From the NCBI GenBank assembly GCA_902385655.1, contig CABMGO010000002.1, forward strand, positions 1 to 45,584: a stretch of 45,584 nucleotides of DNA, in the 5' to 3' direction. The notes below the pieces were generated by a model. The model saw nothing but the letters and a program-made list of their open reading frames with translations. It was not told where the DNA came from and did no database searches. This document shows, in pieces, positions 31,665-40,044 of this stretch. The position numbers and the translations under genes were made by a program. Position 1 is the stretch's first letter, and the number at the start of each line of letters is the position of its first letter. The stretch comes from an uncultured archaeon (lineage in GTDB: Archaea > Nanobdellota > Nanobdellia > Pacearchaeales > GW2011-AR1).

Positions 31665-32138
31665 ATGGTAAAACACGAAGGTTGGAAGGGAATAGGCTAT
31701 CTTTTAGGATTGGCTGCATCTTCAGCTGTGACCTATGGTGTTATGTATTTTGGAAATCACAGAATGGAAGATTGCGGATGTACTCCTTCTCAGATTGCTG
31801 CTCTGACTTTAGTTTTACAGGAGTCGGTTTATATTCCTACAAATTTTTTATTTCATCCTCTTTTTTGTGCACCTTGCTATGAAAGTGAGCAGGAAGTAAG
31901 GGATGATTTGAATGGGATTGCTAAATCTAATCTTGCAGCTATTAGTTTAAGTACGCTTTTGAAAGCAGGATTACATTATTTTTGTATAAAAAAAGGATTG
32001 GATCCTGCTACTTCTATGCTCGGAATTTATTCTGTTGTTGGAGCAAGTGGTGCGGTGGTTAAACTTCCTTTAGACATTAAGAATAAAGTTATAGGAAAGT
32101 TTACGAAAAAGAGAAAGTTGGAAGAGCTTGCTGGTTAG
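31665..32138 (+). CDS. Small membrane protein
   Basis: 157 residues with 3-4 hydrophobic segments (GIGYLLGLAASSAVTYGVMY, IAALTLVLQESVYIPTNFLF, SNLAAISLSTLLKAGLHYFC, GIYSVVGASGAVVKLPL) and a basic C-terminus. Cys pairs (DCGCT and FCAPC) lie near membrane ends. The transmembrane-loop layout resembles the small protein at 39608-40006, but I see no clear sequence similarity. TTATTAAA lies 29 nt upstream. Confidence 0.62.
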   Translation: MVKHEGWKGIGYLLGLAASSAVTYGVMYFGNHRMEDCGCTPSQIAALTLVLQESVYIPTNFLFHPLFCAPCYESEQEVRDDLNGIAKSNLAAISLSTLLKAGLHYFCIKKGLDPATSMLGIYSVVGASGAVVKLPLDIKNKVIGKFTKKRKLEELAG

Positions 32139-32173
32139 ATTAGATTTAAATATTTTGAATAGACTAATTTTAT

Positions 32174-32719
32174 ATGAAAATATATTTTATTACTGGAAAT
32201 AAGAACAAGTTTGCAGAAGTTAAACATATGCTGCCTGAAATTGAACAATTAGAGTTAGATTTAGAAGAGATTCAAGAGTTTGATGCGCATAAAGTTATTC
32301 AGGCAAAAATACAAGAAGCGTTTAAGCATCACAAATCTGGTGATGCCTTTATTATTGAGGATACTTCTCTTTATTTAGATGGATTAAATGGATTACCTGG
32401 TCCGTTGATAAAATGGTTTATGCAGAGATTGAAAGTCGAAGGGATTTTTGATATTGTTGAAAAGATTGGTAATTTTGGTGCGGAAGCGAAAACGATTATT
32501 GGTTATGCTGAAAGTCCAGAAAAAATTCATTTTTTTGAAGGCAGTGTAAAGGGAAAAATTGTTCCTCCTTCTGGTCCTACAAATTTTGGCTGGGATCCGA
32601 TCTTCAAGCCAATTGGAAGCGAGAAGACTTTTCAGCAGATGGCAAAGGAAGAAAAAAATGTTATGAGTATGAGAAGAATTGCCGTTGAAAAATTGAAGGA
32701 ATTTTTGGAAAAAAGTTAA
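32174..32719 (+). CDS. HAM1/RdgB-type non-canonical purine NTP pyrophosphatase
   Basis: 181 residues. ITGNKNKFAEVKHML, IEDTSLYLDGLNGLPGP with IKWFM, and FGWDPIFKP are the core HAM1/ITPA motifs. The enzyme removes ITP, dITP and XTP from nucleotide pools. The usual final S-H-R motif near the C-terminus reads VMSMRR here, so the base-contacting His is replaced by Met. TTTAAATA at 32146 is 28 nt before the ATG. Confidence 0.9.
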   Translation: MKIYFITGNKNKFAEVKHMLPEIEQLELDLEEIQEFDAHKVIQAKIQEAFKHHKSGDAFIIEDTSLYLDGLNGLPGPLIKWFMQRLKVEGIFDIVEKIGNFGAEAKTIIGYAESPEKIHFFEGSVKGKIVPPSGPTNFGWDPIFKPIGSEKTFQQMAKEEKNVMSMRRIAVEKLKEFLEKS

Positions 32720-32763
32720 CACTCTTTCCCACTGCTTTTAAACTAATTCTTTGTTTTATTCAA

Positions 32764-33750
32764 ATGTCAAAATTATTTATTTTTGGTTCGACTGGGGATT
32801 TGGTTAAGAGAAAGGTTTTGCCAGCTTTGCATCATGTAAGGGGTTTGGAAGTTTATGCTATCGGGAGAAAACAAATGGAGCATGAAGATTATCATGAGGT
32901 TTATTGTCCCGAATGTGAAAATATTTTTTTGAAGAGACTAAAATACATTCAAATTGATTTTTCTTCTATTGTTGAATCTATAAAACCTTACTTAGAAAAA
33001 GATGAGGTAAACTATTTTTATGTTTCTCTTCCGCCAGATATGATTAGAGGGATTCTTGAAAGTTTGTCTTATCTAAAAGAATACAAAATTAAGATTTTAG
33101 TTGAGAAACCATTTGGCAGCAATCTGAAAGAAGCAGAGCTTTTGTTTGATTTTATTAAAGAAAATAATTTGGAAGAGAATGTTTTTTTGGCAGATCACTA
33201 TATCTTTAAGAAGAATGTTTTGAGTTTGGAGTCTTCTGATTATTCAAATGTTAAGTTAGTTTCTTTAGAAAAGTTAGGTCTGGAAAAAAGAGGTTATTAT
33301 GATTCTGTTGGAGCTTTGAGAGATATGGTTCAGAGCCATTTTTTGAATATACTATTCAGGCTTGTTCCGAATATAGATTTGAACAATTTCAAAATTCTTG
33401 ATTTTAAACTTGGTCAGTATGAAGAATATGTTTCTGAACTTGGAGATGAATCTAAAACTGAGACTTATGTAAAACTTAGAGTCGCTTTTGAAAACTTAGA
33501 GGTAGAGTTTGTTACTGGAAAGGGTTTTGACAAAAAAGAAAGTTTCTTGGTATTGGGGAAAAATAGCCTAGACTTTGGAGATGATAACTCTTATGTTGCT
33601 ATGTTTCATGATTTTTTAAATGGAGATAAGAAGGTATTCCCAACAATTGAAAATGCAATAAAATCTTGGAAATTTATCGAGAATGTTGAACAAAATAAAC
33701 CTAGTTTAGATTATTATAAAAAAGGAAGTTCGGCTAGCAATTTTATGTAG
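32764..33750 (+). CDS. Glucose-6-phosphate dehydrogenase-like protein (short form)
   Basis: 328 residues, against about 490 for bacterial Zwf. The N-terminal Rossmann motif is FGSTGDLVKRKVLPAL, followed by LVEKPFGSNLKEAELL, the substrate-site ADHYIFKKNVLSL and GYYDSVGALRDMVQSHFLN, which carries the catalytic His. The large C-terminal alpha/beta domain is much reduced, although key residues are kept. It probably oxidises a phosphorylated sugar with NAD(P). No other pentose-phosphate gene is nearby. TTTTAAAC lies 28 nt upstream. Confidence 0.8.
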   Translation: MSKLFIFGSTGDLVKRKVLPALHHVRGLEVYAIGRKQMEHEDYHEVYCPECENIFLKRLKYIQIDFSSIVESIKPYLEKDEVNYFYVSLPPDMIRGILESLSYLKEYKIKILVEKPFGSNLKEAELLFDFIKENNLEENVFLADHYIFKKNVLSLESSDYSNVKLVSLEKLGLEKRGYYDSVGALRDMVQSHFLNILFRLVPNIDLNNFKILDFKLGQYEEYVSELGDESKTETYVKLRVAFENLEVEFVTGKGFDKKESFLVLGKNSLDFGDDNSYVAMFHDFLNGDKKVFPTIENAIKSWKFIENVEQNKPSLDYYKKGSSASNFM

Positions 33751-33811
33751 TTAATTTTTTACGTGTTTTAGCGACGATAAAAATAGAGTTTCTTAAAAAA
33801 ATGCCAAAAAG

Positions 33812-33820
33812 TTTATAAAG
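33812..33820 (+). promoter_or_regulatory. TATA-like box of the gyrase operon
   Basis: TTTATAAAG starts 32 nt before the gyrB ATG. I see no other promoter-like sequence before the small genes up to gyrA, so it may drive the whole run of genes. Confidence 0.55.
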
Positions 33821-33843
33821 GAACTGAGTGTTTTGTAGCTGAA

Positions 33844-35745
33844 ATGTCTGATAAAAAAGAGTATAATGCAGAGAATATTAAGGTTCTAGAAGGTCTTGAA
33901 GGAGTTAGAAAAAGGCCGGCGATGTATATTGGAAGTACGGGCAAAGAGGGTTTACATCATCTTGTTTATGAAATTGTTGACAATTCTGTTGACGAAGCTA
34001 TGGCTGGTGTTTGTGATACAATTACTGTGACCTTGAATGCTGATGGTTCTGTTTCTGTTGAAGATAATGGAAGAGGTATGCCTGTTGACAAGCATCCAGT
34101 TTACAAGGTATCTGCTATGGAAGTTATTGTTACAAAGTTGCACGCTGGAGGAAAGTTCGATAAGGGTTCCTATGCAGTTTCTGGAGGTTTACACGGAGTA
34201 GGTATTTCGGTAGTAGCTGCTCTATCCAAAAAGATGAGAGTTGAGGTAAAGAGAGAAGGAAAAATCTATATGCAGGAGTATAAAATTGGAACTCCTCAAA
34301 AAGAAGTAGAAGTTATTGGGAAGTACGATGGAAAAGAAACAGGAACTAAAGTTACTTTCATGCCTGATGATACTATTTTTTCTACAACAACTTTCGATTT
34401 TAATTATCTGTCTACTAGATTTAGAGAAATTGCTTTTTTGAATGCTGGATTGAAAATTATTTTTATTGATGCTAGAGAAAAAGAAAAGAAAGAGGAATTT
34501 CATTTTGCTGGAGGAATCTTAGAATTCGTAAAATGGTTGAATAGGACAAAACAATCACTGCATTCTAAACCTGTTTATTTTAAAAAAGAAGCTGAAGGTT
34601 TAGGAATTGAAGTTGCCATTCAGTATAACGATTCTTATAACGATAATATTCAAAGTTTTGTAAACACGATTAACACAATTGAAGGTGGAACTCACGTTGC
34701 TGGTTTTAAGACTGCTTTAACAAGAGTTATCAATGATTATGCTGAAAAGAAAGGCATTATTAAGAAAGGTGAAAAATTAGAAGGAGATGATGTAAGAGAG
34801 GGTTTGACTGCAGTTATTTCTACAAAAGTTAAGGAACCTCAATTTGAAGGTCAGACAAAAACGAAATTAGGTAATTCTGAAATTAAAGGAATTATGGATT
34901 CTGCGACGACGGCTGCACTTGGAGAATTCTTTGAAGAGAATCCGACTGTTGCAAATACTATTGCTAAAAAAGCAAGCGAAGCATTAAGAGCTAGGGAAGC
35001 TGCAAAGAAAGCTAAAGAACTTGTTAGAAGAAAGAATGCTCTTGGTGGCGGGGGACTTCCAGGTAAATTGGCTGATTGTTCTTCGAAGAAAGCTGAAGAA
35101 ACTGAATTGTATATTGTAGAGGGTCAGTCTGCTGGTGGTACTGCTAAAGGAGCAAGAGATAGAGAATGTCAGGCAATTCTGCCATTGAGAGGTAAAATCT
35201 TGAATGTTGAGAAATCAAATCCTGCTAAGGCACTTGCTTCTGAAGAAATTGCAAACCTAATGACTGCAATTGGAACTGGTGTTGGTGATGGTTTCAAAAT
35301 GGAAGAGTTGAGATATGGAAAAATTATTATTATGACTGATGCGGACGTTGATGGTGCGCACATTAAGACTTTACTTTTGACGTTGTTTTACAGATATACT
35401 CCTCATTTGATTGAAGCAGGACATGTTTTCGTTGCTGTTCCTCCACTTTTCAAATTGAGAAAAGGACAGAAAGATGTTTATGTTTATAATGAAGAAGAAT
35501 TGAAGAAGGCATTGAAGGATACTTCTGGAAAACCTGAGGTAAGTCGTTTTAAGGGTCTGGGAGAAATGAATGATGAACAACTTTGGGATACAACTATGAA
35601 TCCTAAGACTAGAATTTTGAAACAAGTTTCTATTGAGGATGCAGTTGAAGCTGATGAAACCCTTTCTGTTTTAATGGGTGATGCAGTCGAACCAAGAAGA
35701 AAATTCATTGAAGAAAATGCGAAGATGGCGGAGGTTGATTTGTAA
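33844..35745 (+). CDS. gyrB: DNA gyrase subunit B
   Basis: 633 residues, bacterial-type GyrB. The GHKL ATPase has GLEGVRKRPAMYIGST, EIVDNSVDEA, EDNGRGMPV and GGLHGVGISVV. A transducer domain follows, then TOPRIM with VEGQSAGGTAKGARDR, LPLRGKILNVEKSN and TDADVDGAHIKTLLL, and the C-terminal RFKGLGEMN. With GyrA it forms A2B2 and introduces negative supercoils using ATP. Gyrase in archaea is generally taken to be of bacterial origin. It is followed 1 bp later by a small membrane-protein gene and then the rest of the operon. Confidence 0.96.
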   Translation: MSDKKEYNAENIKVLEGLEGVRKRPAMYIGSTGKEGLHHLVYEIVDNSVDEAMAGVCDTITVTLNADGSVSVEDNGRGMPVDKHPVYKVSAMEVIVTKLHAGGKFDKGSYAVSGGLHGVGISVVAALSKKMRVEVKREGKIYMQEYKIGTPQKEVEVIGKYDGKETGTKVTFMPDDTIFSTTTFDFNYLSTRFREIAFLNAGLKIIFIDAREKEKKEEFHFAGGILEFVKWLNRTKQSLHSKPVYFKKEAEGLGIEVAIQYNDSYNDNIQSFVNTINTIEGGTHVAGFKTALTRVINDYAEKKGIIKKGEKLEGDDVREGLTAVISTKVKEPQFEGQTKTKLGNSEIKGIMDSATTAALGEFFEENPTVANTIAKKASEALRAREAAKKAKELVRRKNALGGGGLPGKLADCSSKKAEETELYIVEGQSAGGTAKGARDRECQAILPLRGKILNVEKSNPAKALASEEIANLMTAIGTGVGDGFKMEELRYGKIIIMTDADVDGAHIKTLLLTLFYRYTPHLIEAGHVFVAVPPLFKLRKGQKDVYVYNEEELKKALKDTSGKPEVSRFKGLGEMNDEQLWDTTMNPKTRILKQVSIEDAVEADETLSVLMGDAVEPRRKFIEENAKMAEVDL

Positions 35746-35746
35746 A

Positions 35747-36004
35747 ATGGATATTTTGATTGCGAATATTTTTGGCTGGGTAGGCTTGTTTCTCTTACTT
35801 TTGGATTACTTTCTATTGGCTACAAAGAAAATAGCTTCTTCTTCTTTTATTTATAGTTTTATTAATTTTATGGGTGGAGTATTTATTATTATTAACAGTT
35901 TTGTTTTTAAAATTTGGCCTGTTTTTGTTTTAAATATTTTTTGGGCTAGTATTGGTTTGTTTGGAATGTTTAAATCAACTAAAAAAGGAGTTAAGAAAAA
36001 ATGA
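35747..36004 (+). CDS. CBU_0592-like small membrane protein
   Basis: 85 residues with three membrane helices: IFGWVGLFLLLLDYFLLA, SFIYSFINFMGGVFIIINS and WPVFVLNIFWASIGLFGMF. The W-x-G...Y-F-L and W-P-x-x-x-L-N-x-x-W pattern matches the CBU_0592 family of unknown function. It starts 1 bp after gyrB stops and its TGA overlaps the next ATG by 4 bp. An upstream in-frame start inside gyrB is rejected. Confidence 0.75.
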   Translation: MDILIANIFGWVGLFLLLLDYFLLATKKIASSSFIYSFINFMGGVFIIINSFVFKIWPVFVLNIFWASIGLFGMFKSTKKGVKKK

Positions 36005-36249
36005 ATGAACAAAAAGTTGTGAAAGTTTATTTCTGTCCTGCTTGTAGAGGTAAAGATGTTGGATATGTTTTTAGATTGAGAAATTTATTTGGGCTTGTTC
36101 CTCAAATGAGATGCAAGAAATGTGGATTTACTGGAATGACATTTCCGATATTAGCTGTTCATGAAAAACATTTAAAGGATGCAAACAAGAAAATTAAATC
36201 TAAAAAGAAAGGGAGAATTGTTATGAGACATTCTCAGGAAAGGAGATAA
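36001..36249 (+). CDS. Zinc-ribbon protein
   Basis: 82 residues. YFCPACRG and MRCKKCGF give a C-x2-C...C-x2-C zinc ribbon over residues 12-41, followed by a basic helical tail (KKIKSKKKGRIVMRHSQERR) that could bind nucleic acid. It overlaps the preceding membrane gene by 4 bp and is followed by the DUF5654 gene, all within the gyrase operon. Partner unknown. Confidence 0.75.
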   Translation: MNEQKVVKVYFCPACRGKDVGYVFRLRNLFGLVPQMRCKKCGFTGMTFPILAVHEKHLKDANKKIKSKKKGRIVMRHSQERR

Positions 36250-36257
36250 TTTGTAAA

Positions 36258-36557
36258 ATGGCAAAAGAAGATAATTTAAGTAAAATTGAAAGAAGGGAAG
36301 TTGGGAAGATGATTGCAAGTAAAGCATTGTCTCATGCTAGTGTAATAAAAAGCGAATTTAAAAAGCAAGTTTCAGGTGCGATTATTGCTGCATTTGGTTT
36401 AATTATTGCTTTATCTTGGAAAGATGTGATAACTGAATGGGTAAACAAGTTGAATGTTGCAGGTTATGGTCTTCTGGCTTCTGCGGTTGTTATGACTTTG
36501 GTTTCTGTTGTTGGAATTTTAATTATAAGTAAATGGGCGAACAGAGGTAATCAATAA
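36258..36557 (+). CDS. DUF5654-family membrane protein
   Basis: 99 residues with two membrane helices (AIIAAFGLIIALSWKDVI and GYGLLASAVVMTLVSVVGIL) after a charged N-terminal helix. The FKKQVSGAIIAAFGLIIALS motif with W-K-D fits the archaeal DUF5654 family, of unknown role. Its TAA overlaps the ATG of a 44-codon ORF that spans the intergenic element. Confidence 0.72.
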   Translation: MAKEDNLSKIERREVGKMIASKALSHASVIKSEFKKQVSGAIIAAFGLIIALSWKDVITEWVNKLNVAGYGLLASAVVMTLVSVVGILIISKWANRGNQ

Positions 36558-36691
36558 TGAAACTCTTTTCAATCGTAGTCGCCAATTATGTTAGCGGTAA
36601 CGCGGTAAACTTGTTACCTTGCAATTTTTCAACTAAACTAAACCATTGTGAAAATATTGCAAAATGGGCAAAATCTGGAGAAAATAAATAA
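36557..36691 (+). CDS. 44-codon ORF bridging the gyrase-operon gap
   Basis: ATG 36557 overlaps the DUF5654 stop (TAATG), and the ORF's TAA overlaps the next gene's ATG 36691 in the same way. The peptide, MKLFSIVVANYVSGNAVNLL and onward, is not recognised, and codon use differs from neighbours (GTC, GCC, AGC, GCG). A palindromic element occupies 36596-36666 of it. Either it is a real coupled small gene, or translation passes through a mobile palindrome that happens to be open. I consider the second at least as likely. Confidence 0.35.
   Translation: MKLFSIVVANYVSGNAVNLLPCNFSTKLNHCENIAKWAKSGENK
36596..36666 (+). repeat. Palindromic element, copy A
   Basis: Two stems in series: GGTAAC-(11 nt)-GTTACC (36596-36618), and TTGCAAT (36619-36625) with ATTGCAA (36656-36662), extended by TTTTC/GAAAA. 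It is followed by AATGGGC. The second stem is shared with copy C and the first with copy B, with compensatory changes in both. A 7-codon ORF starts at the terminal ATG (36664) and stops 3 nt before the next gene. Confidence 0.65.
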
Positions 36692-36966
36692 TGGCAATTA
36701 GTATAAGAAGATTAATGGAAATGTCCGATGAAGAAATAGCACGAACTTTTGATAAGTCTATTGGAAAATGTGCTTATGAAAGATGTGGTCGAGATGTGAT
36801 GAGTTCAGAAGAGCATAGAGTTGTTCCTGCTGGAGTTTATCATGAGGATTGTTATTTTGATGACTGGGGAGAGATGATTGAACAACATCCAATTTGCAAT
36901 CCTTGCAGAAGGGGAATCGGAATTGTTATGGTCGATGAAAATGATTTGGAGGTTAGAGTAAATTAA
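36691..36966 (+). CDS. Small treble-clef/LIM-like zinc protein
   Basis: 91 residues. KCAYERCG (C-x4-C), YHEDC (H-x2-C) and ICNPC (C-x2-C) supply metal ligands in an order reminiscent of LIM or other treble-clef fingers, with WGEMIEQHP between. The N-terminal helix ([18 protein letters not shown]) could be a dimer or partner surface. It ends 1 bp before the gyrA ATG, so it is likely co-translated with gyrA; a role with gyrase is only inferred from position. Confidence 0.65.
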   Translation: MAISIRRLMEMSDEEIARTFDKSIGKCAYERCGRDVMSSEEHRVVPAGVYHEDCYFDDWGEMIEQHPICNPCRRGIGIVMVDENDLEVRVN

Positions 36967-36967
36967 A

Positions 36968-39481
36968 ATGGCAGACGAAAAAGACGAAAAGAAGAAAGTT
37001 GAAGCAGGTATGACAAAAGAAGAGCTTGCTGCAAGAAGAGAAGATTTCAAGAAAAATGTTGATGCTAGGGAGCTTGTGAATGCTGAAATTTCTAACGAAA
37101 TGAGAACTGCCTTTATCAATTATGCAATGTCCGTTATCATGGATAGAGCACTTCCAGCTGCTGAAGATGGTTTGAAACCCGTTCACAGAAGAATTTTATG
37201 GGCAATGCATGAGTCTGGATTACAACATAACAAACCAACAAGAAAATCCGCTAAGATCGTGGGAGAGACAATGGGTAATTACCACCCTCATGGCGACGCT
37301 GCAATTTATGAAACTTTAGTTAGAATGGCTCAAGATTTCTCATTAAGATATCCTCTTGTAAAAGGACAGGGTAACTTCGGTAGTATGGATGGAGATCCTG
37401 CTGCGGCTATGAGATATACTGAAGCTAAGATGTCTAAGATTTCTGAACAATTAATGGTTGACATTGAAAAAAATACTGTTGAGATGATGCCTAACTTTGA
37501 TAATTCTTTACAAGAACCTAAGCTTGTTCCTGCAAAATTGCCTAATTTATTACTTAATGGTGCTTCAGGTATTGCAGTAGGTATGGCAACTAATATGCCT
37601 CCTCACAATTTGAATGATGTTTGTGACGCAACTTTGGCTTATATTGATAATAATGAAATAACTATTGAAGAATTGATCAAGATAATAAGGGCTCCTGATT
37701 TCCCAACTGGCGGTTATATCTCTGGACAAATAAAACAAATGTATATTGAAGGCAAGGGAAGACTTGTTTTGAAAGGTAGAACAAAAATTGAAGATGGAAA
37801 TAAACCTTCTATTATAATTACCGAAATACCTTATCAGGTTAACAAAGCTACTCTTGTTGAGCAAATTGCTGAATTGGTTAAAGAAAAGAAGTTACCTGAC
37901 GTTACAGATATCCGAGATGAATCTGCGAAAGGAAAAGTAAGAGTTGTTGTCGAATTAAAGAGGGGAACTGAAGCAAGTTTTACTTTGAATAGACTTTTGA
38001 AATTTACAAATTTGCAAACTACTTTTGATGCTAATATGCTTGCTCTTGTCGATGGTCAACCTAGACAGATGGGTCTTAAACACATGTTAGAGGTTTATGT
38101 TAACCATAGAAGAAAAATTGTTAGGAAGGCAACCGAATTTGATTTGGACAAAGCTGACAAGAGAATACATATTGTTGAAGGTTTATTAGTTGCTCAGAAA
38201 AATATTGATGCTGTTGTCAAGTTAATTAGAGCTTCTAAAGGCAAGACTGAAGCTGCTGAAGAATTGAAAGAAAAATACAAACTTTCTGAAAAACAAGTTG
38301 AAGCTATTTTGGAAATGAAGTTACATCAACTTACCTCTCTTGAGCATGATAAGCTAGTTGGTGAAGAAAATGAATTAAAAGAATTGATTGAGAGATTCAA
38401 GAAGATATTGGCTGATGAAAAAGAAATTTTGAAGATTATTAAGAAAGATCTTAATGAGTTGAAGAAAGATTATGGCGATGAGAGAAAGACAGTTGTTGTT
38501 TCAAATATCAATGAGGAATTTGAAGAAAAAGATCTTGTAGACAAGAAAGAAGTTGTTGTTACAATTACTGATAAGGGTTATGTTAAGAGAATGGATTTGA
38601 AACAATACAAGGAACAGAATCGTGGTGGAAAAGGAGTTATTGGTACTGAATTAGCTACTGGCGATTTTGTAAAAGATTTGTTGATGTGTTCTACTCATGA
38701 TTATTTACTTCTTTTCACAAATAAAGGAAAGTTGCATTGGTTGAAAGCGTATGAAGTTCCGGAGATTCAGAAATATGGTAAGGGAAAAGCATTAGTGAAT
38801 ATGCTCGAATTGAAAGATGAGGTTGTTACTTCAGTTATTTCTGTGAAGGAATTTAAGGATTTCTTGATGATGTTTACAAAAGAAGGAACTGTGAAGAAGA
38901 TTTCTCTTGAAGAATTTTCTAATCCTAGAAAGGGTGGAATTAAAGCAATTGATTTGGAAGGAAAGACAGATTTACTCGTTGCTGTTAAACCTATAAAAGA
39001 ACATCAAGAAGTATTGCTTGTTTCAAAGGATGGCCAGGCCTGCAGATTTAATTCGGATGATGTAAGACCGACTGGAAGAAATGCTTACGGAGTTATTGGA
39101 ATGACTTTAGAAAACAAAGATGAAGTTGTTTCTGCTGAAGTTTTACCAATTGAAAATAAGGAGAAGTTCTCTATTTTAACAATCTCTAAGAAAGGTTATG
39201 GTAAGAGAAGCGAGATTGAAGATTACAGATTAACTTCTAGAGGTGGAAAGGGAGTTATCAATTTGGCTGTTTCAGACAAGACTGGAGAAATAATAACGTC
39301 TCAATCTGTTGTTGAAGAAGATACAATAATTGTTTCTACAACTAAGGGAATTGTTATTAGAACACCAGTTACAGATATAAGAGTAATGGGAAGAGCAACA
39401 CAGGGCGTTAGAATTATCAAACTTGACGACGGAGATTCTGTTGCTGATATGGCTCGAGTCGCCGATGTGGTTGAAGTGTAA
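36968..39481 (+). CDS. gyrA: DNA gyrase subunit A
   Basis: 837 residues. After a charged ~35-residue N-terminal extension, [38 protein letters not shown] and [10 protein letters not shown] (active-site Tyr) mark the breakage-reunion domain. The C-terminal beta-pinwheel contains QNRGGKG, a variant of the GyrA box (QRRGGKG) needed for DNA wrapping and negative supercoiling, and further blade repeats such as SRGGKGVI and [10 protein letters not shown]. It is the last gene of the gyrB-gyrA operon, with an operon gap of about 1.2 kb holding small genes. Confidence 0.96.
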   Translation: MADEKDEKKKVEAGMTKEELAARREDFKKNVDARELVNAEISNEMRTAFINYAMSVIMDRALPAAEDGLKPVHRRILWAMHESGLQHNKPTRKSAKIVGETMGNYHPHGDAAIYETLVRMAQDFSLRYPLVKGQGNFGSMDGDPAAAMRYTEAKMSKISEQLMVDIEKNTVEMMPNFDNSLQEPKLVPAKLPNLLLNGASGIAVGMATNMPPHNLNDVCDATLAYIDNNEITIEELIKIIRAPDFPTGGYISGQIKQMYIEGKGRLVLKGRTKIEDGNKPSIIITEIPYQVNKATLVEQIAELVKEKKLPDVTDIRDESAKGKVRVVVELKRGTEASFTLNRLLKFTNLQTTFDANMLALVDGQPRQMGLKHMLEVYVNHRRKIVRKATEFDLDKADKRIHIVEGLLVAQKNIDAVVKLIRASKGKTEAAEELKEKYKLSEKQVEAILEMKLHQLTSLEHDKLVGEENELKELIERFKKILADEKEILKIIKKDLNELKKDYGDERKTVVVSNINEEFEEKDLVDKKEVVVTITDKGYVKRMDLKQYKEQNRGGKGVIGTELATGDFVKDLLMCSTHDYLLLFTNKGKLHWLKAYEVPEIQKYGKGKALVNMLELKDEVVTSVISVKEFKDFLMMFTKEGTVKKISLEEFSNPRKGGIKAIDLEGKTDLLVAVKPIKEHQEVLLVSKDGQACRFNSDDVRPTGRNAYGVIGMTLENKDEVVSAEVLPIENKEKFSILTISKKGYGKRSEIEDYRLTSRGGKGVINLAVSDKTGEIITSQSVVEEDTIIVSTTKGIVIRTPVTDIRVMGRATQGVRIIKLDDGDSVADMARVADVVEV

Positions 39482-39503
39482 AAAATTTTGCATTTCTCAA
39501 AAG

Positions 39504-39573
39504 GTATAGCGATAGTGGTTTTTTTTTTAGATTTTGCTCAAAGCGAAATTTTTTAAGAAAGAATAGGCTATAC
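39504..39573 (+). terminator. Structured region after gyrA, probable terminator
   Basis: The inner hairpin ATTTTGCT-caa-AGCGAAAT (39531-39549) is followed by a T6 tract, and a T10 tract precedes it. GTATAGC (39504-39510) and GCTATAC (39567-39573) can close an outer stem around both. The outer stem is unusual for a simple terminator. Confidence 0.55.
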
Positions 39574-39607
39574 AAATTCTTTTAAATTGAAATTTTTTAG
39601 GTTGTTT

Positions 39608-40006
39608 ATGAGATATAAGTTTCCTTATAGGTTTGCACGTGCGGTTGATTCTAAGAAAACAGAGTTGTCTAATTTACTTAGTTTTGGTGTGTCTGCTGTT
39701 GTTCCATTTGTTTCAGCTTTTGAACCTTCTTGGAGTCATGCTGTAGCTTCGCTTGTTGCTCCTCAATTAGTTTTTGGCGTTATGGGTAATGTGAATTTAA
39801 ATTGTTATGATAAAATTTCTAGAGATGAACTTCCTAAGGTTGTAAGTTTAAGAGCCGATAAAGCAGGTAAATCTGAATGGTTTTCGGAACCTGTTTCTCG
39901 AAAGGATGTTTATTTTGAGAATGGTTTGATGCACGGGATTGGTTTGGCTGTTTCTTGTGCAAGTTATGGATTAGGTTATTTTGCGAGAAATTATTTTGGA
40001 AGTTAA
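39608..40006 (+). CDS. Small membrane protein
   Basis: 132 residues from ATG 39608, with three or four hydrophobic segments (LLSFGVSAVVPFVSAF, AVASLVAPQLVFGVMG, GLMHGIGLAVSCASYGLGYF) and a basic N-terminus. No family recognised. TTTTAAAT at 39580 lies 28 nt upstream; the in-frame TTG 39587 overlaps that box and is rejected. Confidence 0.6.
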   Translation: MRYKFPYRFARAVDSKKTELSNLLSFGVSAVVPFVSAFEPSWSHAVASLVAPQLVFGVMGNVNLNCYDKISRDELPKVVSLRADKAGKSEWFSEPVSRKDVYFENGLMHGIGLAVSCASYGLGYFARNYFGS

Positions 40007-40044
40007 TTTGAAAGATTTATAAATCTCTTTTGTATTTATTATTC

